From assembly GCA_020205615.1 (NCBI GenBank), contig CM035171.1:124190893-124254892 (forward strand): a stretch of 64,000 nucleotides of DNA. Reading direction: 5' to 3'. The DNA comes from Panax quinquefolius. Its lineage: Eukaryota > Streptophyta > Magnoliopsida > Apiales > Araliaceae. Below are positions 50,331 to 60,281 of this stretch, piece after piece (positions within the stretch are counted from its first letter, which is position 1; every line of letters begins with the position of its first letter). The notes under the pieces are model-generated. The model had not been told where the DNA came from. It saw only the letters and a list, made by a program, of their open reading frames with translations, and ran no database searches. Made by a program: the position numbers and the translations under genes.

Positions 50331-53135
50331 GGGCCCGATGAATATCTTTGGCTGTAGTGCAAAGATGAATATTTGATTCGAGATGTAATTGGATGTTACG
50401 AGGTTAAAATATGATGAAACATAGATTATAGTCGACATTTTAGCGAATATTGATAAAACAGCTATATTACGACATCCGAATGTAGCGAAATGCTTAGTGA
50501 AATTAAATGAAGGTTCTAGAGAAATAAATGTGGATATTATACGAAAGAGCAATTTATGCCTGTATTGCTACTATTTTAACTTATTTGTTAGTTGAATTAC
50601 GATTATATAGGGATATTATGTGATATATTGATTTCATGAGTAACCCTTGTTTTATGGCCGGTATGAGGCCGATGTTTAGAAGCTTTTGCAGTTCATTTCG
50701 AGACGAGAGCTACGTGTTCAAAATGGGAGGAAATGATAGCGATTCACGAATTGGTCAATGACGGTTGAAAAGTTGGGACCACAGAGTGCAGGAAAGCGGA
50801 TCAGATAAAGGCGGAGGCGTGGGTCAAACAAATTACGAGATATTCGGTGTCTTGGGATACGCGGAGGAGAGCACATGTTAAAAGTCAACAAGCGTACCCG
50901 TCAATTTGTTTCGGCGTGTCGTGGGAGCGTTTGAGAAGCAGTTCGTATATTATTCGTCTCATTTTCTCTTGCTCCGATTGTTAGAAGGCGAGATAGCGAA
51001 TACGTTATTGGGGACCATAACGAGGATCGTAAAGATAGCGATCCATCGAAATAACGATAACCGGCGGAGAAAGAAGAATCTGGACAAAAGCGGTAACATT
51101 TCTACGGTGGTAATGTCGTAGCGTGAAAATAGAAAAGCGAGTCGGAGGAGATTTTAAAAGGAAGATGTAGCGACCGTGTAGAGCGTCCGATTGCGATGTG
51201 ACTTAGTTTTAAGGGAGGAGAGCGACCTTTGATCGTATCTTCTGAAATCACGGAAAAAGAGGGACATGCTCGATCCGGCCCCGCAACAGGTTAATTATGC
51301 TATAATTATGGAAAGGAAGGACACTCGCTCGAAGTTAGAAACCCTAGTTAAATGGGGCGGTGACTCGAAACATCCCCGAGAAGTCGAAAGTCAGCGATTA
51401 GGGAAGGCGTTGTTGGTGAATTCGAAATCTGCGAGGAGCAGTGCGATGATGTCGAATACAGCAATAAACTGATCAGCGAAAGTTAAGGTTGCTCGAGCCA
51501 GGCACAGGTTGATCACGTGTATGAAGAAGAAAGTACGAAGGGCTGACCAGGGCGAATTTGATGAAAAGGAATACTTGAGTCAGCTCTCAGACTTTGTGTT
51601 CTAGCGACTACGTTGGAAATGCAAGATTATGATGGAGGCTACAAATGCGCCATTGCAATCATCACGGAAATCTTAAAATGTATCGTGATCTTGGCGTAAA
51701 TTTTGGTGGAGCAATGTGAAGAGAGAGAGATTGCGAGTTAATGTGTTTAACTTTACTTGACGTGGGCATCTTGTACTGGGTGGAATTCAAACCATGAGAT
51801 TAAGATTATTACCATGGATTTAGATTCACGGGTCTTCTACGGTTTACCGAGCATCGATCTTATTGGGTTATTGTTGATAGATTAATCGAGTCTGCTCATT
51901 TCTTGCCAATGCGAGGAGACTTATTCCGTATTCGCGTATATGCGTGAATGAGATTGAGTTGGCATGCACAATATCGTAGTTCGGTTCGTGGCAAAGATTG
52001 AATGACGCAAACGATTCCGGTTTAATGCAAATCCCCACCGAGCGGATGAAGCGATCGAGAAAGAAACTCTTGTGTCCTAGATTTTAAAGAAGTTAGGATA
52101 AGTACTTACTGGTGGTGGAATTAAATACAGCGTGGTTATTAAACAAATATAAATGGTTTAAGATTCGAGAAAATTATATAGATGAAAAGTATCGTTCTCG
52201 ATATGTTGGGATGAAATTGGGTGAAAGGCTTGACATTATTTGGACCAGGAGTTGATAAATATGATGCAAGAAAAGATCGAATGATTGAGCAGCGTGCTCT
52301 TGAATCGACCAAAAGAGTTACGGATCTTAAATGAGGGCAATGAGAACTAATGTATCGTGTATTATTGCGAGTTGCTCCGTGGAAGGGGTTACAAGATTTG
52401 GGAAAGAGGAAATCGATCCACGAATTGGTCCGTTTCAAATTCTTGTGGAAGTAGGAAATGTAGCTATAGACTTGCGTTACCTCCAACATATGACGAACCG
52501 CGTTATAGAGTTAAACCAATTGAGGAGGTACTGTCAATTTTGAATGGGAAGGGCATGTCACTGTGAGTTATACCCATGATTAAAAAAGTTTTGTGGAGGA
52601 ATAAATGCTATGAAATAGCGCAGGAGTTGAAGCAGCGGTATCCTCACGCACCAAAAGAAACACACAAACTTTATTTATTATTTTGAAATAGTAAGGGTTG
52701 ACATCATAACGGAAGCGATTATGAAAGCGAATATAAGTTGTTTTTAAATAACGGCGTAACGCTCCTCCATGGTCACTTAAGTGAAAGGCCTTCTTTTCGA
52801 TAATGGTTCTGATTACTGTTACGATGTTTTATTGAGTTAATAATGCGTTGATATTTTATATTAACATTGTTTTTAATAATTGTCATTGCAGTATCTTTCA
52901 TTATCGAAAGCGATAGTCCTGAATAATATTGAATACTTGTTATTGGCAATGTCTAGAAGTTACATCTAAGGAGAGTTTGATCGGCACAATTGTAGGTAAA
53001 GAAAGTAATAGCCCCTGCTCACGGGAGCGCACGATTTAGCCGATATTGTGATACCATAAATAGTGATAAGCTTTGAAATGGTAAGTTTTATCAAATAAGG
53101 AACTTTTTCATAGTTCTTTATTCATGGGGTCACGT
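50331..53135 (+). mobile_element. Degraded or collapsed Ty3/gypsy copy in the ULP gene
   Basis: LTR 3' pieces (50331-50580; GAATATCTTTGGC, GTAGTGCAAAGATGAATATT), the gag start (50610-51410; one knuckle near 51300), then a jump near 51420 to the RNase H-integrase link. This omits protease, RT and RNase H, about 1.9 kb relative to element B. Integrase pieces follow (51590-52480; a DRLIES-type block near 51875, GPFQILVEVGNVA near 52430), then LTR start pieces (52670-53130). Short losses are unusually dense, so this may be a poor consensus of a normal element. Confidence 0.7.
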
Positions 53136-53318
53136 GAAACCAACAAATATAACTAAAAAATAATAAGGCAATAATATTGATGTGTGTACCATGTATTTGG
53201 CCGAGCCAAAAAAAAATTAATAGGATATTAATAGTTGTTGGAAAATGCAAGTATGTGATTAATGTAACTAAATAATGTAAACATAACTACAAAAACATAA
53301 TTTTAAACAAATACTCAC

Positions 53319-53446
53319 ATCGTCGCTCAACCAACGCTTCTTGACGCGTCTTTAATTTATAGAACCACATCTTCGATGATATTGCAATGGATCCAAATAC
53401 AAAAGAAGGCATGATAATATCGTTCTTTTCAGGAAATTTGTCCGTC
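53319..53446 (-). pseudogene. ULP exon before the catalytic domain
   Basis: The acceptor AATTGAAG|GACGG at 53447 and donor GACGAT|GTGAGT at 53318 bound a 128-bp exon reading FPEKNDIIMPSFVFGS then KMWFYKLKTRQEAL. The W-x-KL...AL pattern precedes the protease core in plant transposon ULP proteins. Confidence 0.65.
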
Positions 53447-53559
53447 CTTCAATTTAAAAACATAATATTAGTATACACACTAACATTAACAATTACAGAT
53501 TAATATATTCACACTACTACAAATCAAACTTGCACGCTCTATAATTAACATACTAATCA

Positions 53560-54080
53560 ACCAACTTAATTTTAAACAAGATACCTCGCTAACCAACAAA
53601 TATTAAAATCATAACCATAATCAAATAAGTAACTAATACATAACTAATAGGTAACCAAAACATAAACTAATATTAACCGTAATATAAAGTAATAGTAACC
53701 ATAACATTTATTTAATAAGAACCACACCATTTATTTAATATTAACATTTATTAAATATTTAATATTATGCATTAACCAAAAATAACATTAGTCAGTAACC
53801 AATTAAGTATTATACAGTAACCAATGTAATGTTACACATTAACCAATACAACATTCGACAGTAACCAATACATCATTAGACAAGAATAAAAACAAAAGAT
53901 ACAAAAAATCAAATAAACTAATCAACAACTTAATTTTAAACATTAATCTGGTAACCAAACCATAATCACATAGTAACCAAAACATAACTACTAGGTAACC
54001 AAAACATAATCTAATAGTAACCAGAATATAAAATAATAGTAACCATAACATTTATTTAATATTAATCATATGTTACTACA
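53560..54080. repeat. Minisatellite in ULP intron
   Basis: GTAACCAA words spaced about 22 bp (AACCAAAACATAAACTAATA; CAGTAACCAATACATCATTA) between the exon at 53446 and the exon starting near 54150. This is the reverse orientation of the 5030-6170 array, but the same orientation relative to the gene's own transcription. Confidence 0.75.
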
Positions 54081-54149
54081 ATAATACAAACTTATTTGTT
54101 TCATAAAAACTATAGCATTGTTAACAACAAAAAACAAACCTTTTTCTGT

Positions 54150-54500
54150 TGTTTATTCCAATTTTGAACCATTCTTCAAACAATGCCTCTTTAAATTTTG
54201 AGGGCATCTCCATGCATGATTTAGGGAATGCACTTAAACGTGCAAGTGTTTGACTAGCAAAGACCTACTACAAGAGAGATGATGAACCAAATGATCCAAA
54301 AGTGGTGTATATGGAGACAAGTAAAATGGCACTCTTCAGAAGTTCACGCATGTGTCTACCACCGGCTTTGTGGACACTCTTCTCTAACTCATCACACTTA
54401 GCTATGTCCTGTGTGGTGAGAACCATAAAATCAAGAGCATACAACTTCGTTGCATTTCACCTTTCTTCCCCTTTTTCAGTTGACATAAAAAGGTAATATA
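54150..54500 (-). pseudogene. ULP middle exon
   Basis: Minus-strand frame with KLYALDFMVLTTQDIAKCDE, LEKSVHKAGGRHMRELLKSA, ARLSAFPKSCMEMPSKFKEA and FEEWFKIGINNRK, followed by donor AAAAAG|GTTTGT near 54140. The continuity and hydrophilic composition support a real exon. I do not recognise a named domain in it. Confidence 0.55.
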
Positions 54501-54720
54501 TACGATTAGTAACCTGAATAAAATAAACTAATAACCAACTGACTGTACAACAGCCAACAAACTAAAATGAACATGTTATATTAGTAATCTGAATAACATA
54601 AACTAGTAACCAAATCATAATATAATAGTAGCCAAAACACAATATTATGGTAACCAAAACACAATATCATAGTAACCAATTCACTATATAATGGTAACCA
54701 AAACATAAATAACATTTAAA
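54490..54720. repeat. Minisatellite in ULP intron
   Basis: About eight degenerate units with AGTAACCAAAACACAATATT and TATAATGGTAACCAAAACAT. It contains no coding frame. Confidence 0.7.
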
Positions 54721-54949
54721 TAAATGATGGCCCATAATTATAACACTAACCTTATCAAAGATCATACACAACAATCTCTTTCCAAAGACATTTGCTTAAT
54801 ATGTCAAAAGACTCAAGATGTCATTATTATTGTCAATCTGCAATAAAATAAAGAACCATTTAATAATTAAAACAAAAGACATATATCACATAACAAAACA
54901 AACAAATATGTCAACCTCGACATCTTCTTCATCATCATTATTTTTTTTC

Positions 54950-55680
54950 ATCGGGTTCTTCAACCATAACAAAGACGCTCAACTTCATTAGCAATCTCAA
55001 TTACATTCACATCATTCTTTCCACCTAATATCGACACATCATCACCAACTTCATTAACCAATTCAATTTCATTCCCTACCCTTCTTCTCAACTTCATCCA
55101 ACACATCATCACCATCATTATTCTTATTCACTTTTGAACCATGATCAACATCCTCATCAACATGGACCTCCTCCACCATGACATCAACATTCTCATCAGC
55201 AACGTCATCAGCAGCATCACCATCACCTTCACCACCTTCACCGCCTTCATAACCTTCATCACCTTCATCTTCATCATCATCATCATCATCATCACCAGCA
55301 TTGTCAGAATCGTCATCATTAGAATCACCATCAAGCTTTTTGTCCCCTGCGTCTTTGATAGCACGTAACTCATCTCTAATAATGGACCTAAGGTCCCTAC
55401 ATAATCGGACATGTAAAAAGTCGTGATTTCATCTTTAATATCGGTTCAAGAACTTTCCAAATTCTTTCTTCAATTCGTAAACTTCTTTCTTCAATTCTAC
55501 CACTTTCTTCTCCAACGGCTTAGGCGCACATCAATTGCTTCTTTCACAATGAGATACATCAACACCAATGTTGTCGGCCTTCATTTTTTGTCTACTTTCT
55601 TGTCACCATCCTTCCCATTAAAAAGTGAAACGCGCCCAAATCAAGTCGATCCTTCTCCTACTGTGGGAATCAAACTATTT
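54950..55680 (-). pseudogene. ULP acidic linker exon
   Basis: On the minus strand the 55130-55330 stretch reads as a long Asp/Glu/Gly-rich tract built from GAT, GAA and GGT codons. It continues into VDVMVEEVHVDEDVDHGSK and NEIELVNEVGDDVSILGG near 55010-55070. Coding is suggested by the bias to acidic residues in one frame only. The overlapping Met-rich and Ile/Thr-rich frames in this stretch are by-products of the trinucleotide repeats. Confidence 0.55.
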
Positions 55681-55769
55681 ATCCTCAAATTGAAAAATAA
55701 TAAGTATACTTTTAGTATATCATCTAACAAACAATGTACAATTACATTGAAATAAATGTAAAATAAGGA

Positions 55770-56040
55770 ATCATAAAACATAATCAAGAATCAAATACAT
55801 ATATACGAAGTAACCAAATATATAATAAGTAGTAACCAACTAAATGTATAAATGTAACCAAATGTGTATATGATTGGTAACCAACAACAATGTCATTAGT
55901 AACTCTGAATGTAATCTAATCAAGAATCAGATTTGAATATTCAAGTAACCAAAACATTATTATTATTAACATGCATATAAAATAATCAGTAACCAAACGT
56001 GTATATAAAGGTAACTAACTACTTTGTTGATAGTAAACTT
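55770..56040. repeat. Minisatellite in ULP intron
   Basis: GTAACCAA units spaced 20-25 bp, between the acidic exon and the donor ACAG|GTATGT at 56091. Confidence 0.7.
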
Positions 56041-56091
56041 CACATAATATTTTTATTTATCAAGTATATAACTAAAGGTAAAACAACATAC

Positions 56092-56956
56092 CTGTCCGGA
56101 ACAAAAAACTAATTCATTCAACTTGTCATTAGAAAGCGGCTTCATTAACTCCTTCCATCTGAATAAACGGACATCCGACGGATGCTCTTCATTGCATATA
56201 CCCCGACTTTTGAATGTCGGAATAGTTTCAAACATAAAAACTTAGAATACATACTAAGCCCATTCAACATTCAGACATTTGGTGTAATGATCCATGTAAA
56301 AATTGTATGTTGAAACACCATTCTTTCTTTTTCCTATAACGCTTCTTCAAAGCATTAGACAAAGAGTACTTTGTCATCTCTCAAAACAACTTTCCCCAAG
56401 GAAAACTAGTAACATCGCCAGTAACACAAAAATTAACCATTGCCCCCATCAACGTAATTTTCGGAAAATGTTCACATAATGAAATTAAAGACCAAAATAT
56501 CATAGACATCTTAATAGCCTTGTCATCATCATCAAAACCGCCTTCCTATATATCCTACCTATACTACTACGTGTCACGCCTTCGTCACCAAAAACTTACT
56601 AATAAGCATATTCTCCATACCTTTATATGGAGTTATATCATCCTCACCTTTCCATCTCAACCCAGATATCATACAAAACTCAGGCAAACCGAACCTGACC
56701 CTTTTCTCTCCAAACAAAAATCACATTTCACCGTTATCCCTCTGGTGAACCTCCCTCACAAGAGCGTGGTGAATAATCTGGGAATACATTTGGTGCTCAC
56801 CAAACTCAAGAAAATTCCCAAAACATGTTGCCTTAAATTTATCCAGCTGACTATTATTCAATTTTTTTGCAATGATACTGGGGACTTCCATGTCGCACCA
56901 ATATATCACTTTTTGGTGAATTTTCTGTTCCATTCCTCGTAATAAAGATCCCATAA
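56092..56956 (-). pseudogene. ULP N-terminal DUF1985-like exon
   Basis: The acceptor TTTACTTGCAG lies at 56957. Reading on: MGSLLRGMEQKIHQKV, then KATCFGNFLEF and QMYSQIIHHALVREV, typical of DUF1985 (a CFG-FL...HHLLLREV pattern). Next come CEHFPKITLMGAMVNF and then ETIPTFKSRGICNEEHPSDV and RLFRWKELMKPLSNDKLNEL. DUF1985 is found with C48 proteases in plant transposon proteins; its biochemical role is unknown. The frame shifts at least twice (near 56700 and 56400). Confidence 0.75.
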
Positions 56957-56989
56957 CTGCAAGTAAACAAAATCAGATTTACAAAGTTA

Positions 56990-58300
56990 ACCAACCAATC
57001 ATATGATAGTAACCAAAACAACATAGACAAGTAACCAATATAGCTTTAGTCATTAAACAAAACATCGTTAATCAATAACCAATCCAGCATTAGACAGTAA
57101 CCAAGACAGCATTACACAATATAATAGTTAGACAGCAACCAATAAATCATTAGAGAAAGAATCAAGACAAAGATTATACAAGAAACAACATGTTAAAAGA
57201 AGGTAACTTGATGTAAATTGGTTACTTATTAATATTGTCTTGGTTACCTTCATGCAATATATTGTTCTATCGCTCTAATACATTGGTTACCAACCATGTG
57301 TATACCAATCATTAGTCGTAAATATTATGCAAGAACTAAAACAAAGATTAGTCAAGAACCCATTCAAAGATTATACAAGAACTCAATACAATGTTGCATA
57401 AAGAACTAATATAGCTTTAGACAATATATTGGTTAGACAGTAACCAAAACATCATTAAACAGTAACCAAGACATCATAAGACAGTAACCAAGACATCATT
57501 AGGCGGAACCAAGACACACATGTCATGGTAACCAAGACAAAGATTACACAATATAATAGTTAGACAAAGAACCAATAAATAATTAGACAAAGAACCAAGA
57601 CAACATTATACAAGAAACAACATGTCAGCAAGAAGGTAACTAATGTAAATTGGTTACTTATTAATCTTGTCTTGGTTACCTTCATGCAATAACATGTTGG
57701 TTATCGCCTAATACATTGGTTACCAAACCATGTGCTTACCAATCATTAGTCGAAATATTATGCAAGAACCAAAACAAAGATTAGTCAAGAACTCCATTCA
57801 AAGATTATACAATAACCAATACAATGTTGCACAGTAACCAATACAGCTTTAGACAATATATTGGTTAGACAGTAACCAAGACATCATTAGACAGTAACCA
57901 AGACATCATAAGACATTAACCAAGACATCATTAGACAGTAACCAAGACATACATAATACAGTAACCAAGACATCATTAGACAGTAACCAAAACATCATAA
58001 GACATCATAAGACAGTAACCAAGACATCATTAGACAGTAACCAAGACATCATAAGACAGTAACCAAGACATCATAAAATAGTAACCAAGACATCATTAGA
58101 CAGTAACCAAGACACTCATAAGACAGTTCCCAAGTCAGTTTTGGTTACCTTCATGCAACATGGTGGTTATTGTCTAATGCATTGGTTACCAATCATGTGG
58201 TTACCAAACATTAATCATTAATATTATGTAGTAACCAATTAAGCATTATACAGTAACCAATTAAGCATTATACAGTAAACAATAACAATATTTAAATTAA
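56990..58300. repeat. Longest 22-bp minisatellite, ULP intron 1
   Basis: An intron of about 1.35 kb bounded by donor AAAG|GTGTGT (58303) and acceptor at 56957. From 57870 to 58140 there are about twelve near-perfect 22-bp units (CAGTAACCAAGACATCATTA + GA). Around 57190-57310, 57600-57730 and 58140-58210 short GGTTACC-containing stretches run in the opposite sense. Confidence 0.85.
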
Positions 58301-58303
58301 CAC

Positions 58304-58660
58304 ACCTTTAAAATTCGATTTGAGTTGGAATTATCTTACGGATAAGCACTGAGCTTCATTCTCGACAGGACATCAAAATCGTAATCTAATTGCACTTCGT
58401 AATGTTTGATATCACTATGTATCACCAAACCGCTTTCTCATTCTTACTCGATTTATTACCTACATCCTTCCCCTTCCCTTCCCCTGCTCTCTCCACAACA
58501 AACTTCTTCAAGTTCTTAATGAGAATCACCTCCACGCATCCTTTTCCTCTTTCTATCCTTCTTTCTTGTATCATTCCTCAGATCAACCATTCTATACAAA
58601 ACATAAAAATAACACAAACCAAAACAATGAATACTCCATTCTGTTAGTAAACTACTTTAA
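58304..58660 (-). pseudogene. ULP first exon (putative)
   Basis: Minus-strand frames give a Lys/Arg-rich segment (ERGKGK, VVERAGEGKGKDVGNKSSKN near 58440-58520) then KHYEVQLDYDFDVLSRMKLS near 58350-58405, ending at the donor at 58303. The start codon is not certain; an ATG at 58605 is a candidate. The basic tract could be a nuclear localisation signal, which is an inference. Confidence 0.5.
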
Positions 58661-59125
58661 TATATAATACATTAAACTATTAAGAAAATACTCACTTGAA
58701 GCAATAATAAACACCAGAGTCAATCAATGGAGAAGAAACCATATCGCAAACAAAGAATAAGGGTTAAATCACTAATTGAACCAGACTGCAACAGCGAGTA
58801 ACAACAACAATGATGAACAACTAACAAATATGGCGAATAACTAACGAAGACGATAACGAGATCACGAACGAACAGATGAGATGAAGAACGAACAGATTAA
58901 ATCACCAGAAACAATCGATAGAGATGAAGAACGAACAAACAGAAGAGAGAGAAACAAGGGTTTCAATATGCAGAATGGTTTGGTAATCAAGAGTTCCAAT
59001 ATAAATGATAAAGCGGTTATCACGCTAATTAAGAAAAAAGGCTTTTTGTCATTATGTCACCAAATAATATTAACTCCTTAAATTAAGGACCCTAATATAA
59101 TTAATATTGTAAATATATATGATAA
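58661..59125. other. MULE subterminal region, right
   Basis: Purine-rich AACGAACAGA and GAAGAGAGAGAAAC repeats (58860-58960) would be the leader of the ULP gene. No coding frame is convincing. The short open frame 58881-59081 on the plus strand is low-complexity. Confidence 0.45.
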
Positions 59126-59208
59126 ATTGTCATATTTTTGTAATTATTTTATAACCGTATGATTTTTGTAATTACTTTTATAAATGTACTATAATATGTA
59201 ATTGTCCC
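59126..59208. repeat. MULE right terminal inverted repeat
   Basis: The reverse complement begins GGGACAATTACATATTATAG and contains AAAAGTAATTACAAAAATCA and AATAATTACAAAAATATGAC, the partners of the blocks at 4394-4478. Confidence 0.6.
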
Positions 59209-59237
59209 TATTTTATTTTTAATTCTATAAACTTATT

Positions 59238-59305
59238 GTATATTCTAAAGGACCAACTGAAGATAGGGTTATTACTATGGACTTCGTAATGCCTGCTATT
59301 GTTTA
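59238..59305. repeat. Host direct repeat, right copy
   Basis: GTATATTCTAAAGGACC through TTCGTAATGCCTGCTATTG, the partner of 4322-4391. It begins about 30 bp beyond the MULE end. Confidence 0.6.
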
Positions 59306-59459
59306 TAGAAGATTCAGTTTTTCTGATGACAACCAACAAGATAGCCCCTTGGGAAATCAAAAGGGGGTTGATGGAGTAGAAGGCCGTTTAATTTTTTGGA
59401 AGTTGATTTCACAAAATCTATGTGGGTTGTATATTATGGGCGTTAGCCTAGTTGAATGA
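59277..59459 (+). CDS. Short unidentified open frame in MULE flank
   Basis: Sixty codons (MDFVMPAIVYRRFSFSDDNQ ... GVSLVE) starting in the host direct repeat. The composition is balanced and unlike the surrounding AT-rich noncoding DNA. The frame is also open upstream (YSKGPTEDRVIT) and similar residues occur in the left repeat copy, so it may be part of an exon. I do not recognise the family. It could equally be chance. Confidence 0.25.
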   Translation: MDFVMPAIVYRRFSFSDDNQQDSPLGNQKGVDGVEGRLIFWKLISQNLCGLYIMGVSLVE

Positions 59460-59960
59460 ATCAAAGGATACATTCAGTTCAAAGAAAATAAGTTTGTTAA
59501 CCTTGCTTTACTATTTTGGGGCCCATTTGTAGGGGTGTAAATGAGTACCTTCAGTCTTCCTTCACTTTCAAGGCCTATCCGAAATTCAGTACTTCTTTTT
59601 TTGGTTATGAATATATGAATTGGTTGTTCGTTGTTCAAGAATTCTTGTTTAGGCAGTTCATATCATCCATACATAGTATTTTGATATAAGATTTCAATCG
59701 ATTCCACTCCAAAAAATTAAATTCTAATTCGGTGAGAGATTTCTAATTTCGCGTCGGATTCGACTCAGATCATTAGTCGCACCTATTTAGCTTGTAAGTT
59801 CTCAACTCGTTTACAAAGCGATCATGAATCTTCAAAATGAGTTTTGAATATGAACTATTTCACTTAAAACTGAACCACTACATACTAAATTGATTACTAA
59901 TCTAATGTTTATACATGAAAAAAAATCACTTTTATTTATGTAAAGAAATTACAAATAATG
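59460..59960. other. Flanking DNA, nothing recognised
   Basis: Between the short open frame and the Stowaway-like end. It includes TAGGGGTGTAAATGAG at about 59532, which resembles a transposon terminus, but no matching opposite end was found within the next 700 bp. Confidence 0.4.
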
Positions 59961-60281
59961 TACTCCCTCCGTCCTATAGTTATAGGTTGATTTCTTTTGG
60001 CACATAGTTTAAGAAAATCAGTTTAAGTGACAATTTTTAACATAATTTTCCACATATACCCCTTAATATGAAATTAATGAATAAATTAATTACTCTTTAC
60101 TTAACTCTCAACTTCATTGATTGACGTGTACTGACCATTAAAGTCCATAACCATAGAACTTTAACCAAAGAGAATACAACAACATTAAATGTGGTGATAA
60201 AAATAATGACATTGAATGTTGTTTGTTCAAAAAAAGAGTAATGACTGAATATTTATTATAAGGGCATAAAAGTAAAATAAT
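59961..60281. mobile_element. Stowaway/mariner-like MITE end, cut by element D
   Basis: TACTCCCTCCGTCCTATAGT is the canonical TA + CTCCCTCCGTCC terminus of Stowaway-type MITEs. No closing GGACGGAGGGAG end appears before the LTR of element D begins at 60282, so D probably inserted into it. The MITE may instead be truncated. Confidence 0.6.

Larger units (their letters stand above)
49517..58660 (-). pseudogene. ULP1-like (C48) cysteine protease gene captured by the MULE
   Basis: A minus-strand gene with the catalytic triad of ULP/SENP proteases: His in SPDHWLLLTFD (50057-50059), Asp in the same block (50036-50038), and Cys in NDCGMF (49706-49708). Exons by frame and splice signals are about 58304-58660, 56092-56956 (DUF1985-like), 54950-55680 (acidic linker), 54150-54500, 53319-53446 (IMPSFVFGSIAISSKMWFYK, leading into the protease), 49797-50250 and 49517-49750 (ending GRFVPDFD, stop at 49517-49519). 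ULP1 proteases cleave SUMO-like modifiers; the role of transposon-borne ones is not settled. A gypsy fragment (50331-53135) interrupts it. Several indels break the frame, so activity is doubtful. It closely resembles the Kaonashi gene class. Confidence 0.78.
4394..59208. mobile_element. ULP-carrying Mutator-like element, heavily nested
   Basis: The outer element of the window. Its ends form degenerate inverted repeats of about 85 bp. It encodes a mudrA-type transposase (plus) and a convergent ULP1/C48 protease gene with a DUF1985-like N-terminal domain (minus), the content of Kaonashi (KI) and CUMULE-type MULEs. The flanks are TATTTTTAA (4385-4393) and TATTTTATT (59209-59217), a possible 9-bp target duplication matching at six leading positions. 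About 40 kb of the span is later retrotransposons plus the assembly-duplicated middle section, so the original MULE was probably 10-15 kb. The boundaries are my inference from the TIR comparison. Confidence 0.65.

Noticed and set aside
55128..55412. Met-rich minus frame and the opposite Ile/Thr-rich plus frame (55141-55368)
   Set aside because: Both are phase shadows of a CAT/GAT trinucleotide-rich stretch. The acidic frame is the one continuous with the other ULP exons.
59277..59459. Organelle-derived fragment
   Set aside because: The balanced composition first suggested a plastid or mitochondrial insert, but I could not match it to any organelle gene I know and the flanks are AT-rich nuclear-type DNA, so no such call is made.
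59532..59960. Second hAT-like element starting TAGGGGTGTAAATGAG
   Set aside because: No inverted partner end or target duplication was found before the Stowaway-like terminus.
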